DNA of 64,000 bases from Terfezia claveryi (GCA_015179025.1 WHUX01000003.1:372001-436000); one strand, 5' to 3'. Positions 42,985 through 55,269 are shown, counted from the first letter of the stretch. Notes: generated by a model from the letters alone, not told the origin. Translations and numbers: made by a program.

Positions 42985-45900
42985 GGTGACCAAGTCCTGT
43001 ACATTTTCCAAGTCCTCTACAGGCTGTTAGATAGCCTCCTTATCTTCTAACCACTTGACCTTATATGGAATCCAGCCATACCTCTTTCTAGAATCTAATA
43101 CCTTCTCGACTTTTCACTTCTCTTCTTTGGCAATTACTATAGGAAGAGGTAGGGGATGCCTTTGACCTGAGAGAAGATTATCTATAGTTTACTCAATTTC
43201 TGAGACATAAACAACAAGGTAGTACTTGATACTTTTAGGGAATATCAGCTAGTAGGTATGAGTACCTATAGTTACCAACACCTTGTAAGGACTTAAGAAC
43301 TTATGATCTAGCTTATGGAAGGGCCATTCCGTCTAGAAGTGTCTGTTAGATAGCCATACTTTATCTTTAGGCTTGTACCTTAGTACTGGCAGTCTTGACC
43401 CATTGGCATACTCAGATTGTCTAGCTTGGACATATCTCAACTCAGCTTTTAGAGTGGAGTTCAACTCAACAATCTCCATAGTAAACTCCTTAGCTGGGGT
43501 GTTCTCCCTAATCTTGTACAGAGGTGCCAGTGAGTCTATAAAGTGAGAGTGACATCCATAATTAGCCAGGAATAGGGAGGTCTTCAGGATCTCAAAGAAC
43601 TAGTTGTTAGCAGAGAATTCGTAGGTAGCCAATAATGATACCTAGTTGTTCTGTTGGTAACTGGTATAAGCCCTCAAGTATTGTTCTATAATAGCATTTA
43701 TGCATTCTGATTGGCCATCTGTCTGGGGGTAATATGCTGTAGACAAGTGCACCTAGATCCCTAGAAGTTCATAGAAGGCCTTCTAGAAGTCAGAAATGAA
43801 TTGGGGGCCATGGTTAAAGACAATTAATTTAGAGAGACTATGTAAGTGAAATATATTATTAAAATAGAGAGTGGCTAACTCTGGGGTGGAGCAGGTATCC
43901 TAGCAAGGTATAACATATCTCATTTTGGTCAATTGGTCTACCACTATGAGAATGGCATTGAACCTCAAATCTTCTGGCAGCCCAGTCATAAAGTCCATAG
44001 TCTAATACTGCTAGGGTCGATCCAGGATCTCTAAGGGCTTCAAGGTTCCATAGGGGTAATAGGGAGTAGGCTTTGATCATTTGCAGGTATAGCAGTTTCG
44101 TATATACCTTTCCATGTTCTTCCACTAGCTGATCTAGGTGTATTGTCTGGCCAGCAGCTCTAAGGATTTGGCTACTCCAGAATGGCAGCAGCTAATGTGT
44201 CATAGTGTTCTCTAATCAAGTGGAGGTACAACTTCTGTTCCGGTACATACAGCTGGTTCAGGTGGTATAAAAGGCCATCCTGAATAGTACACTCAGCCAG
44301 GGAGATCTTAATATGGTGATGCTAGCCAGAATCTACTACTGCAATAATATCTTTAGCCAGGAGGTTGTCCTTGTATACCTTTTTTACCTGTTGTTGGAGA
44401 TCTCTTCCCACATCTGTATTGGCCTCGATATCCCCAATATCAGCCTCAGCTAGAATATTGGTAGCTAGATTAAGATTTTCTAACTTCAGTACCACCTAGT
44501 TCTAGTACTTTAGTCTTTTATTCCCTCCCTTAGGAAGATCTTCTAATCTCCTAGTCAGTGCGTTCAGCTTACTCCCAGCCTTTCCTAGCCAATACCTGAT
44601 CTTAAAGTTAAAATGAGACAAGAATTCTGACCATCTAGCTTGTCGACAGTTCAATAACTTAGTAGTTGTGAAGTATTCTAAGTTTTTGTAGTTGGAGAGG
44701 ACCTCTATAATCCCCTTTGCTAATTCCAGGTAAGGCCTCCATTCCTCGAATGCTCACACCATAGCTATTAACTCTTTGTCATAGATTTCATAATTACATT
44801 CCACTAGAGAATGCTTTTTGGAGAAATATGCTACTAGATAGAGAATACCATTGACATACTAGGATAAGATTCCGGCAGAGATATAGTCTAAGATATCTGT
44901 TTTTATGATATATTTGCTATTAGAATCGAAGTGGGTCAGGATTAGGGCTAAGGAAAAGGCTTCCTTAAGCTTCTTGAAGGCCGACTGTGCTTCTAGACTC
45001 CACTGGAAGCACTGGCCTCTTTCCATGCTCTTAGTCTTAGTTAATACTGTCAGTAGTGCCACAATCTTCAAATATCCCAGAATAAACCAGCGATAGAAGT
45101 TGGCGAATCCTAGAAAGGCTGGTATATCCTTGAGGTTGGCTGGAATTTTCCACTCCTGGATTGCAGCAACCTTTACAAGGTCCATCTAGATGCCCTCCAT
45201 AGTGATAATCAGCCCCAGATACTTGACCTTCTGCATATAAAACTCACACTTTTCTGGCTTCAAATATAGCCTGACTCCCTCCATTTTCTCTAACACTTAT
45301 CGGACGTGAATCTTGTATTCTGCCAGGGAATCTAAGTAAATGAGGATATTGTTAAGGTAAGCCATATAGAATATATCTAAAAAGTCCTATAGGATGTTAT
45401 TAATAAAGTGCTGGAAAGAGGCCAGTGCATTAGTTAGGCCAAAAGGCATTACATTATACTTAAAATGGCCATATCATATCTGGAAGGCTATTTTCTATTC
45501 CTCTCCCTCAGCAATCCGTACCAGGTTGTACGCCCCTCTCAAATCCAGTTTGGTGAACTATTTTGCCTTGGAAAGCCTAGCTAATGTTTCCTGGATTAGT
45601 AGTAGGGAGTACCTATTTTTTACCGTTATCTCATTTAGGCTACATTAATCAACACACAACTGAAGGAAGCCATCCAATTTCTTTATGAACAGTACTGGAG
45701 TACCCACTAGTAAGGAGCTATAGTAAATGAAGCTCTTGTTGAGGTTTTCTTCCAAGTACTTTTTTAAGGCTTCCAGTTCTACATGGGATATTCCATAGAG
45801 GGGTCTATAGGGAGAGATTTTACCTTCTATCAGTGGGATAGTATAGTCGTATAGTCGGTAGGGTGTAAGCTTCTCTGCAGCCTTTTTCGAGAACAAGTCA

Positions 45901-46610
45901 ATGAACTCATGGTATTCATCTAGAACCATGGATTTCCACTCCTCCTTAGACCTTATTTTGTTGATTTCTAGGTTTATGTTATGTATAGAAAGGGCATGTA
46001 CCTTCAGCTTGTATCTCCTAGTGAGGTAGGCGAAAGCCTCAGCTCCAATGAAGTTAATATTGAGAGGTTTTGGTGAGGGGATTTCAGTGACCATCTGGCT
46101 AGGATCTTCTACTAGGGGTGGTAGAGCACATAGCTCTTTAATAGCAGTCCTTGAGGTACCATAGTGCTTTTTATAATACCCACTATTGAAATTTAAGGTG
46201 TAAGAGCCAAAGTTAATGGAGATAATATGCATTCAGAGCCATAAGATCCCCAGAACAATAGGGTATTTGAGCTTGGTTACAAACCTTAGAAGACTTTCCA
46301 AGTGGTCTTCAATGGCACTAGGCAAGTATGCGAGATTGGTAATAGCTCTGGAAGAAATAGGGTGGCTATCAATAATATTGAGAAGGCAGAGAGTCTTTAA
46401 CTTGAAGGTTGGTATAGAATTTTTACTAACGAAGGTCTGATTAATGAATGCAATTTCTGAAGCACTACAATCTATAAGAGCTGATGTTACCACTGTTTTA
46501 CTATTGAATTTAATTGTTATTGGTACTACAAAATGCTTGCCAAACCTACGAGATTCATCAATGGATATAGATATAGGTAAAGAAAATGCAGACAAAGATA
46601 AATGACCCAT
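42985..46610 (-). pseudogene. Chromovirus 1 pol (protease, RT, RNase H, integrase, chromodomain)
   Basis: Retropepsin region at 46610-46233 (LIDCSASEIAFINQTF). RT start at 46232-45645 (TPYRLYDYTIPLIEGKISPY, VLFIKKLDGFLQLCVD); catalytic box YLNN at 45348-45353 instead of YLDD. RNase H zone 45185-44859 (AFLGFANFYRWFI..FDSNSKYIIKTD). Integrase with TMDFMTGLPEDL at about 43990 and QLTKMRYVIP at about 43925. Chromodomain at about 43100-42985 (EKVLDSRKRYGWIPYKVKW, WLEDKEAI). Multiple stops at Trp/Gln sites. Chromodomain at the C-terminus defines a chromovirus. The element is inactive. Confidence 0.87.
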
Positions 46611-46636
46611 GATAGGTCCCTTGCTAGTGTCAGCAA

Positions 46637-47255
46637 CTAGGCAAGGGACTCCACTTTTTCTGACTCCTGTAAAGTCTCAAACACTGTATGTACGGCTAGG
46701 GAGCAGTTCTTTCTTAAAGGATAGGCTATAATGAAGTGATCCTCTTTTCCACATATAATGCATAACTGATTGTGGCAGTGACTTTCCCTCTTTTTTTGTA
46801 TCAGGCGGAGCCTTCTTGATGATAAATTCATGGGAGTGGTGCCATCAGCCACTAGAGATGAGTGGGCTAGCTTATTAGCTATAGCTTGGGTTTGAAAGTT
46901 AGGGTTCTAGAGTCAAGGTTATTGCTGGGGGTGCTAGGCTCTAATAGGAGGCTGATAAGTACTGGAGACGCTGGTCTGGGCTCTTAACCTAGCCAATTTT
47001 TGCTCTATCTTAGATGCCTGATCAATGTATTCATCGCAAGTTTTAATATTTAGAGATTGCAGGAGAGCCTTTTTGAGCTTAATATTGAGGTCTTCCTTGA
47101 ATTGTTTCTACTTCACCTGATCGTTCTACTCCATCTGTGCTGTCAACCTTGAGAATTCAGCCATATATGCTGAGAGGTCATGTTCTCTCTATTTTAGTTC
47201 TCAAAGAGTATAAGTTACTATACCTATGGGATCTGGGTCTCTAAAAGTACAGTCA
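46637..47255 (-). pseudogene. Chromovirus 1 gag, C-terminal part
   Basis: A zinc knuckle reads CIICGKEDHFIIAY: C-x2-C-x4-H-x4 with the last Cys changed to Tyr (TGT to TAT). Upstream, to the insertion at 47256, the gag body is interrupted by stops. The N-terminal half of the gene is at 56203-56849, beyond chromovirus 2. Confidence 0.75.
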
Positions 47256-47260
47256 AGGAT

Positions 47261-47929
47261 TGTAATGAATGGTACTAGACAGTATTCATTCAGTACCGTT
47301 TATACAATCTATATCCATAAGCATGGACGTTTGTGTATTTCGGTTCTGCTGAGGTAAGACCTCAGAAAGGTAGTGAGATTACTATGTGGGACATTCCCGG
47401 AGGGAACAGTAATTAACTGGTGTAATCTATCTTATATGATTTATGCTATCTAAGCTATATGATCTTGATCTGATCAGAATATAGGCTTGCTTGCTCTGTA
47501 TACTTGCTTGGTTCTGTGGATTCCAGAGGGAATCCAGCAGCCTATTTATACTCCTCTGAGATCTGATGACTAAGGAAATAAATACAAATAAAGAGTGGTA
47601 CACCAGAAGGTGGTGTGCTATACAAAAGGGGTCACAGTGTGGCCATAGTAATGAGTCATACGCCTTAAACGATGGTCATGTGGCCATAGTAATGAGTCAC
47701 ATGCCTTAAACAGAGGTCACGCGGCCATAATGAGGGTGTCTTCATATAGCAAGTGCCATGGAACTTCCCATGGCAAATTCCGCGTGCTATGGACGCTTAT
47801 AAAGCAATAGGAAGTAGTTGAAGGCTAGTCCTTCAACTGAAAGCTTAGTTACATAATATAGTAGTAATATAGGAAATACAAAAGTATATAATCAATTATA
47901 TAAGCAATGAAACAACGTTCTCCATTACA
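47261..47929 (-). repeat. Chromovirus 2, 3' LTR
   Basis: TGTAATGAATGG on the plus strand to CTCCATTACA. The adjacent plus-strand CTTCCCCAC gives the purine tract GTGGGGAAG at 47930-47938. Contains several copies of GGCCATAGTAATGAGTCA. Differences from the 5' LTR are almost all transitions. Confidence 0.95.
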
Positions 47930-48109
47930 CTTCCCCACATAGAAGGATTTCCTATCCTTACTTCTTTCGCTCTGCCATATTGGTTTCCATATGTCCTAAG
48001 ATTTGATGCATTATTAATACATTAGCATTAACATGAATATCCTTAGTATTTCCTTAACTCATGATTCTATCTCGTTCCTGTTAAATGAGAGCTCGGGTCT
48101 TATCTCTGG

Positions 48110-48515
48110 TTTGTGGTCCTTGTTTTCCTTTAGTTCTTCGATGTCTCTTAAATGTATCTTCCATACTTCCGGTCGTCCAGAAGTCTTGAAGAATTTCAGT
48201 AGTGATATCCTTGGCGTTTACTCAGGAATCATATTTAGGAGAGTATCCTAGCCATCTGACCTTATATTGTCTTTTTCTAGTTCTAGGAGCTGTTCTGAAT
48301 TCTAATACCTTTTCAACTTTATAATGATTATCTTGGATTGGTCCTGGTTCCTGAGATTGTCTGTGAGGGAACTGGATAGGATCGTTTTTATAGTAAGGTT
48401 TGAGTTTGCTGATATGAAAAGTATTATATATGAGGTGGAGGTCAGGTTGACTGGATAGGTCTAGGCTATAGTTATTACGTTTCTGATTACTAGAAATAAT
48501 AGGAAATGGGCCTAG
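48110..48515 (-). pseudogene. Chromovirus 2 integrase C-terminus and chromodomain
   Basis: Minus strand gives HISKLKPYYKNDP (SH3-like end of integrase) at about 48400 and KVEKVLEFRTAPRTRKRQYK followed by VRWLGYSPKYDS at about 48320-48230, a chromodomain with conserved aromatic cage surroundings. A TAG stop follows DS where Trp is expected. The basic tail contains RHRRTK. Confidence 0.82.
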
Positions 48516-49319
48516 CTATTTTGGTTTGAGTTTGGGTGAGATGTTCGATAGGTTGATGTTTTCTGAGGAATGTATAACTTGTTGTCCGACTGAAAATTTG
48601 GCTGTATTAGGTAGTCGTTTGTTTGCTTGAGATGCTTGAGTCTTCTTGGCATCATATAGGTTTTTAGACGTTACCTTATGACGTTCATTCACTGGTATAT
48701 ATGCGTTAATGGGGTATGGAAGTATTGATACACCAAGATGTGCATTAAATCCAAATAGTGTGGAAAAGAGACTATTCTGTCTAGTGGCATTATACCTAGA
48801 GTTAAGTTTCAACTGTATCTCTGGTAGTTTTTGTAGCCAATCAAATCCTTCGATTTTACAGGCTCTTGCTACTTGTAGAATTTCTTTGTTCACAATTTCC
48901 GATTGTCTGTCTGCACTTGGATGATATGCGGTAGATGGTTCCAACTTGATTCCTTTATTTCTAGCCCAATCCTGAAAGTTCGTTGATATAAAAAGAGTAT
49001 CATGGTCAAAAACAATACAGAAAGGGTATCCCATAGTTGAGACTACATGAGTATCAAAGGTAGCAGTACATTGTTCTACTGTGAAATTATCTGAGACAGG
49101 AATAAGAAACTTGAATCCTGATTGTCTATCGACAATTGTCCAAAGTCATGAAATACAAACTACATGATCTTCTTCAACAGGAATATTCGGGTACAAAATT
49201 GAACACTTAGTAAATACAGGTGCTACTTTCAGAAAATCTATCGATATGTCAGTCCATGGCCTGCTTGGTACATGTAATGGGGTTACGAGTCCAAGTAGTG
49301 CCTTGTTGGAATACTTTGT
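48516..49319 (-). pseudogene. Chromovirus 2 integrase core
   Basis: The frame 49034-48516 contains FDHDTLFISTNFQDW, a DDE region with the second-Asp neighbourhood as DHD, and STAYHPSADRQSEIVNKEIL, which carries the catalytic Glu. Downstream WLQKLPEIQLKLNSRYN is the usual helix. Between 49320 and 49034 the first catalytic Asp region is interrupted by stops. It is in the same reading phase as RT and RNase H. Confidence 0.82.
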
Positions 49320-49643
49320 CTATTGACAAGTATCACAACTTCTGATATAGTCCTTAGTTGGTTCTGCAAAGGACTGGTAATCATATCGGTCAGTAAGATA
49401 TTTCATCGTTTTTTCAATGCCACTATAAGCGGTTGCTTCATGTGCATCTTTAATAACCAATTCGAGATAGTTCTTACCTTCGATGTTAAAGGTAGAGGGC
49501 AAGACTAGTCTCCATTGTCCTTGTTGGTTCTTGACATACAAAAATCCATCTCTTCTTCTATGATCCTTACGGTTCACAAAGGTATCATAGTAGTTCTTCC
49601 AGATAGGACATACTCTCATGCATGATTGATATGCGGCTTTCAT
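49320..49643 (-). pseudogene. Chromovirus 2 integrase N-terminal zinc domain
   Basis: DAHEATAYSGIEKTMKYL and YIRSCDTCQ correspond to the HHCC module; the second His appears as Tyr (AYSG for AHSG), a single C-to-T change. A TAA follows CDTCQ. In phase with the linker ORF upstream after two stops. Confidence 0.82.
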
Positions 49644-50925
49644 ACCTGTACCTTAGTCAAGCCACTATGTGATGAAGTAGTTCTTGTCATCTTCCCATCC
49701 ATCGCTGATGTATTTCTCTTCAATGAGCTTGTTAAGGGTCGGTTCGATCCTTATGTTGAAGTCATTGATGGTGGGTTTCTTCTCCTTGCATGTAGAAGCA
49801 TTATGTTCTGAGAACTTACAGAAATCACAATGCTGTCTGGAGGTCTTGGTATCTTGAATGAAGGAGGGTAAATCTTCGTCAATGGCTACTTGCTTTTTAG
49901 AACGAGTGGTGACGGCGGTGGTGTTGATTGGAATTGCGTTACTGCTGCTAGCGGTTGCAGCTGGTTATTGAGGTGCATTCCATGCTTGTTGTGGGGCAAC
50001 AGGAGTGTTCCTGATCTCCTGTTCCATTTGTCGGTTGGTCATCTGTTCGGTGGAGTTATTGAATTGAATGCTGGGTTGGAGAGTAGATCGTGTCGGCTTG
50101 TTGGTAATCCATCTTTTTGCCCATTCTCCGATTTCCTGGATAGCTTCTTCGTGGCTAAGAGCTTGTGGAGGTGGATAAGCTGGCGTTTGTTGTAATGGTG
50201 CTAGTTCCTTTGGAGGCTCATTTGCGGATACGAGATACGCAATACGAGTCATAAGGAATTCCTTCTCCTTCTTAAGAACTGAGGCTATCAGGTCACAGTT
50301 CAAACTGCCATGTCCGTGGTGGTTGCAGATTGCACATGTTTCGACGGTGAACATGCGGTTGTTCATGGCGTAGGAGCTGCCATGAGCTGGACAGTAAAAA
50401 TCATGGCAAAAGGACCAGTGCATCCTTTTGTATTGTTGCCAATTGCTATAAGCTAGGTCAATGGCAATTTTCTTCGCTTCTTCGGGAGCAAGGGTGTTTT
50501 GTTGAGGGTTTTCAGAAGATGGAGGCCTATATCTTAATCCAAGAACTGTTAAAGGTTTGTTCTTGTTTTTATTGGATACACGATCATACCTGCTGAAAAC
50601 TTCTTCTAGTATAGTAGATTGAGTCTCGTCGTCTGAGGACTCTTCTTCCTTCATCATATCATATTCGCTTTCTTTGTCTGGGATGCTCTCGAAGTATGGA
50701 CAGAAGATATAGTGTCCAAGTTCTTCGGCTCTTCCACAATATTTGTTGAAGTCGCAGTCGACCTGCTTGAAATTAATAGCTCCGCGAGAAACCATATTGT
50801 TCTGAGTAGAGGTTTCTGGTAAGTGGAAAGTTCTTAAAGGGTTGGTAGAGATGTTGCGGTTGTAGGTATGGTTAGGAGGATCGATGCTGTTAGAGATATA
50901 ATCGTCCTTGGTGGTGGGAGTGTCC
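49644..50925 (-). pseudogene. Chromovirus 2 RNase H-integrase linker with two extra CCHC knuckles
   Basis: After DALSRKHKYLD (end of RNase H) about 420 codons precede the integrase zinc domain. This linker holds an acidic block (EEESSDDE), the motif CHDFYCPAH, a CCHC knuckle CAICNHHGHGSLNC (about 50340-50295), a Pro/Gln-rich stretch, and a second knuckle CDFCKFSEHNASTC (about 49835-49790). The phase is the same as RT and integrase, with one TAA at 49965. A gag-like knuckle already exists at 52990. Function unknown; nucleic-acid binding is inferred from the knuckles. Confidence 0.75.
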
Positions 50926-52334
50926 AAGTATTTATGCTTCCTTGATAGAGCGTCTACTATCAAATTTTCCTTTCCTGCGGTGTGCTATATATCTGTATCA
51001 AATTCCATTAGGTAATCTTGCCATCGCCTCAATTTCTGGCTTGCAGGCGTTTAAGTATGGAAAGTTACTAATGGTTTGTGGTCTGTAAGGATAGTGAACT
51101 TGTGACATCTTAATTGTGCTTCAAAAAATTTTAATGAGTCAATAATCGCTAATAATTCCTTTTGAAAGGTAGAATAATTGAGTTGTGCTGGATTAAATTT
51201 TCTAGAGTGGAAGTATGATGGTCTGATATATGTCAACAGTCCTTGACCTATTCAAGATCCTAGTCCCACATCACTAGCATCACAGACTAAATATTTGGGT
51301 TCAGTAGATTCATTATTCTAGGGTTTTAAAACATGTGGGGAATTCATGAGTTCCTTAAGTTTTTCAAACGCTACGTTATGAGTATCTGTTCATTCCTATT
51401 TCTTTGTTTCTCCTTGCAGTTCTGACAGGGTGCTTGCATACGATGCCAAGTCAGGGATAAATCTGCTGAGATAATTAACGATTCCAAGGAATTCTCTAAG
51501 ATCCTTTTTTCTTGTAGGAGTTGGAAATGTTAATATAGTAGTCCTCTTCTTCGGGTCTATATGTAATCCATCTGATGTTAAAACATGTTTTAAGATTTCC
51601 AATCTTGGAGTAAAGAACTGGCATTTGCTTTCTTTGAGATAAAATTTCTCATCCTGTAGACGTTGAAGTACTCTCTTCAATAATTCTACATGTTCTTCAT
51701 ACGTTTTGGAGAATATAATAATATCATCAATATAGATGATTAAATTTTTATAGACCATGTCCTTAAAAATTTCATGCATAACACGAACCATGGTAGCAGG
51801 TACATTACAATCCCCTTGTTACATAACTCTACTTCTGAAATATCCCATGTGACATAAAAAGGTAGAGTGTTGCTCAGATTCTTTATTGTTCCTGATATTA
51901 AAAAATCCGTCAGCTAAGTCGAGCTTAGTCCAAATGGGATTCTCCGCTACTAGTACAATTGCTTCATTGATATCTGGCAATGGGGTGTGGTCCGGTTCAA
52001 TGGCTAAATTGCGGTTTCGACAGTCATTGACATGTCGGCCTTCTTCCGGTTTATCTCGTTTAGGGATAGTAAACATGACTATAGCATTTGTGTCATTTTC
52101 TACTCTATATATACAACTTGATGCTTTTTCTTCGACTAATTTGTCATGGATTTGTTGTCTAAATCGATGTCCTGAGGGTCGCCATTTTGGTATCCAAGTA
52201 GCTCCTACTTTTGGTTTAATAGAGTGATTAATTTTTCTTAGTGGAAGTAATTCCCATGGAATTGTCTTAGGAAATAATAAGGGAAACTCCGTTACAGGGT
52301 TGAATTGTTTCTGTACTGTAGAAACAGCTGTCAT
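50926..52334 (-). pseudogene. Chromovirus 2 reverse transcriptase and RNase H
   Basis: RT: VMFTIPKRDKPEEGRHVNDC, WTKLDLADGFFNIR (first Asp), IIYIDDIIIFS with Asp pair at 51723-51728. Then the tether DLREFLGIVNYLSRFIPDLA and RNase H end NYSTFQKELLAIIDSLKFFE and FTILTDHKPLVTF, then DALSRK. A TGG-to-TAG and a few other stops break it into four open segments in one phase. The catalytic residues that are visible are intact, unlike chromovirus 1. Confidence 0.92.
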
Positions 52335-53048
52335 GAGTTCTCTTTCTGAATTAGTTTCTTCCGCGTTACTAATATTTTCCCAATTATCTAGTTCACTATA
52401 ATCTGTGACTGATTCACAGCTGACCTATGTATACGCTGATCTTATACCATTCGCCATGGTTCTAGATCCCTTCCATACACTTAGCTGGAATCATAGAATG
52501 TTTTCTGGTTGGATAGTAACTGGTTCCTGATGGGCAGGAATTATTGCTCGCACTTTGCTGAGAGCAGGTTCTCCTAGTATCATGTCCCATCCAGTCAAAT
52601 GAGCTATATAAAGGTTCGTTCTTCTACATAACTTATCCAATCAAGTTTGATAGTATAAGCTTTGTCTATCGTTCCTTTTGAGCCTTTAATTACAGTACTT
52701 AATGATTTTTCTCAATACTTCTAGTCGGTATTTTGTACAGGTGTACGAATTGAGAATTAATTAAGTCTCCTCCCTTTGTTTGGAGATCAATTAAAGCTAG
52801 TTCGGGGTGTTCGTTAGCTTTAACGAATACCTTGCTAAAATCTGGTACCTGTCTTGAAAGGGTCATTCCTTGATTTTATCCTTGTTGTTTTTATCCTTGG
52901 TGGCTATCGGCATAGCTAAATCTTGTGCGGCTGTACGCATAGGTACCTTATTTTTTCGTTTCCTACAGTTCTTGTAGGAGTGTCCAGGGTTCCAACACCA
53001 TAGACATTTCTTGTCTCTAATTAATTGCATCTTTGTCTTCTGATCCAA
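52335..53048 (-). pseudogene. Chromovirus 2 knuckle and protease region
   Basis: A CCHC knuckle CLWCWNPGHSYKNC lies at about 53003-52960, in phase with pol. Downstream (about 52815-52740) ALIDLQTKGGDLINSQFV corresponds to the retropepsin active-site loop with D-L-Q in place of the usual D-S/T-G. The stretch to 52334 has several stops. Confidence 0.75.
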
Positions 53049-54442
53049 TTTTTTTGTGATAGTGTCCCAATCTGAGTCCTTCCATTTTCTGTGTTGGGTT
53101 TGGTGTTGGAATTGCTGCTAGGATTAAATCCTGTTTTTTGTCGTTGATTCTGGTCCTGCGTGGACTGTGACTCGATTTTCATTCCAAAGTATTGTCGTCG
53201 GAATGTATTTGTTGTGGGTGGTGGGCAATATCCTTCTTGGAAGTTCATATGACTCCACTTGATGCACGAGCTGATCATATGACCATTCTTCTTTATTAAA
53301 GGAATTAATGTAGCTGACATATATGGCAGCAGGTGATTAAGAAACTTTCTTCTTTTTACTTCCTGCGATATTGATTGTTTGCTATCCTTGTCAATCAATT
53401 TGATTTGCATTTCAGTAAGCCAGTTGGCAAACTGTTTGATTCCCATGTACGTCCGTCCTTATATGGTGTGACTGTCTCCCATCATTTCCACAAAATGTCC
53501 TTACTAGTAGAGGGTATCAGAAAATCCCTTAGCGCTAGTATGAATCTAAAGAATGTCACATTCTTTCCTTTTTCTCTTAGGAATTGATTACAAGTAGTGA
53601 GCGCGCTTCCTTCCATTCTGAATCCAACAATTTCTAGAGCTGAAGCACCTTCTAAATTTATTTCTTTGATAACAAACCAACGTTGCATTGCTGTGGCCAA
53701 GAGTCAAAATATTGTGAGTCTTGCCATTTTTTATCTTCTCCTCTTATTTTTCTGGTAGATCAATCTTTATTCCTTTTAAAGTTTGTTGCTTTATAGTTAC
53801 CCGTTGTAACCATTCCTATTGTAGATTCCCATTGCTGGTGTTCAACTGATTTTCCTCGTTTGGGTTTTCTTTTAAGAGTTTGACTTGCAACTGACTATGC
53901 CATATCAGAGTCCGAGCTATCATCTCCGCTATCATCGGGGTCTCATCCTCCTCCTTGTGTTTTCTGCTTCTTTTGTCTAGTCCTGTATCTAGATCATTAT
54001 CATCTTCTGGTAATTCTATATCTTCTGGTAGTTGGTCTTTGTCGTCTGGTTCTTTGGCTGATCTAGTCCTCCTTTCTGGTGTCTCAGGTGCTTGACCTTT
54101 GCCTTTCGATTGATCTTTTAGTGTTCTCAGGAATGCTCCTGGAAGTTCTTTGCTAGGATTGAAAAAATCCTCCGCGGTATGTGCTAATTCTTCTAGATGA
54201 GTGCCGCTCATCATGAATGCCATTACTTCTTCCCAGTTATTTATTACCCAATTCGCTTTCCTTAAGAGTGGAATAACAGGTTTCTTTAATTCCTTGCTTA
54301 AAAATGCGTTCATTTCTAAATCCTTTTCTTTGAATGGGTAAGGTGTTAGCCATAAATAATGTTTTACTATGGCTTCCATTAAGAGTCGAGTATCATCAGA
54401 ATGATACTGTTGGGCATGTCCCATTGAGCGAGTATATTTCAA
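53021..54442 (-). pseudogene. Chromovirus 2 gag
   Basis: Segments 54442-53816 and 53446-53021 share one phase; the first begins MKYTRSMGHAQQYHSDDTRL and has a charged SAKEPDDKDQLPEDIELPED stretch. The capsid-like body at 53700-53480 is broken by stops and a phase change. The gag phase differs from pol by one base near 53060, which could be a mutation or a frameshift site. An N-terminal extension may lie at 54885-54443 in another phase. Confidence 0.7.
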
Positions 54443-54726
54443 AATCTCCTCAATTGTTGGAAAATGTCTATTCCAAAATTCTTTGGTGCGAGAGGTAGAG
54501 CCATACTAAAATATAGTTTGGTTCCTGCTCCGCCTAGTTCTCCTATTTCTATATCTATGGGCAGATTTATTTCCCTTTCCGTATTAAGAACTACAAATCT
54601 AGTCTTTCTGGGAGTTTCTTCTACTAATTTCTTAATATCTTCGGGTAACATAGTTAACCGTCTCGACCTCTTAGTCTTCTTACTAAGTTCAGATGCCATT
54701 ATATCTGATTTGTTGTCTATCTGTAA

Positions 54727-55269
54727 CCAAATGCAGCTGGTTATGCGATACGATCGTCGAGTTACTTTTCTTCTTTGGCACCTTTCTATGCTGATAGTGT
54801 GGTGGCTGATGATCCTTATGATCTCCGTTCGACTGATGGTTCTGTTGGCTCGGTAGCTTACGAGGCTGGTGAGGCTGGATGTCAAGATCCTGATGTTTCT
54901 TATGGTCCTGGTTTTTCTTCATCTACTAGTCTAGAATCTAGTTCTAGTTCTTCCGGCAAGAGTGTCACGTTTTCTGATTAGTGTGTTGAGGTAGACATTG
55001 GGGGCGCTGAGGTATTGGTAGAGATGTCTAGGCCTAAGGAAGGTTCTGATGGAGGTAATTCTTTTCTAGAGGAAATGGCTATAGTGGAGGCAGCGAGATT
55101 TGAGCCTTGGGATTGTGACACTTGGTTGTTTAGACCAATTATTCCTGGGACCTGGGGGGCCAGTTTTTCAATGGTGTACTGGATTTATAGGTACAGATGT
55201 AATGGCAGTTGCCAGGAGTGCAAGATGAGTTGTCGATCTTATTGGGAAAAGTGTTGTGAACGAGGGTAG
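54727..55269 (+). CDS. Antisense ORF in the 5' leader of chromovirus 2
   Basis: A plus-strand frame, opposite to gag-pol, runs from about 54727 to 55269 with a single TAG at 54979-54981. The first half is Ser/Asp/Gly-rich (SVVADDPYDLRSTDG, SSSTSLESSSSSSGK); the second has WDCDTWLFRPIIPGTWG and a Cys cluster CNGSCQECKMSCRSYWEKCC. Composition looks protein-like. It could be an accessory gene of the element or an accident of codon bias on the gag strand. No start codon is certain. Confidence 0.4.

Noticed and set aside
43859..44125. 88-codon minus-strand frame as an independent gene
   Set aside because: The integrase of chromovirus 1 reads in a different phase across the same bases; this frame is a shadow.
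49890..50195. 101-codon plus-strand frame
   Set aside because: Antisense shadow of the chromovirus 2 linker, with no coding-like features.
53375..54856. Plus-strand frames of 70-130 codons opposite gag
   Set aside because: Antisense shadows of the gag reading frame; only the frame at 54727-55269 was kept, with low confidence.
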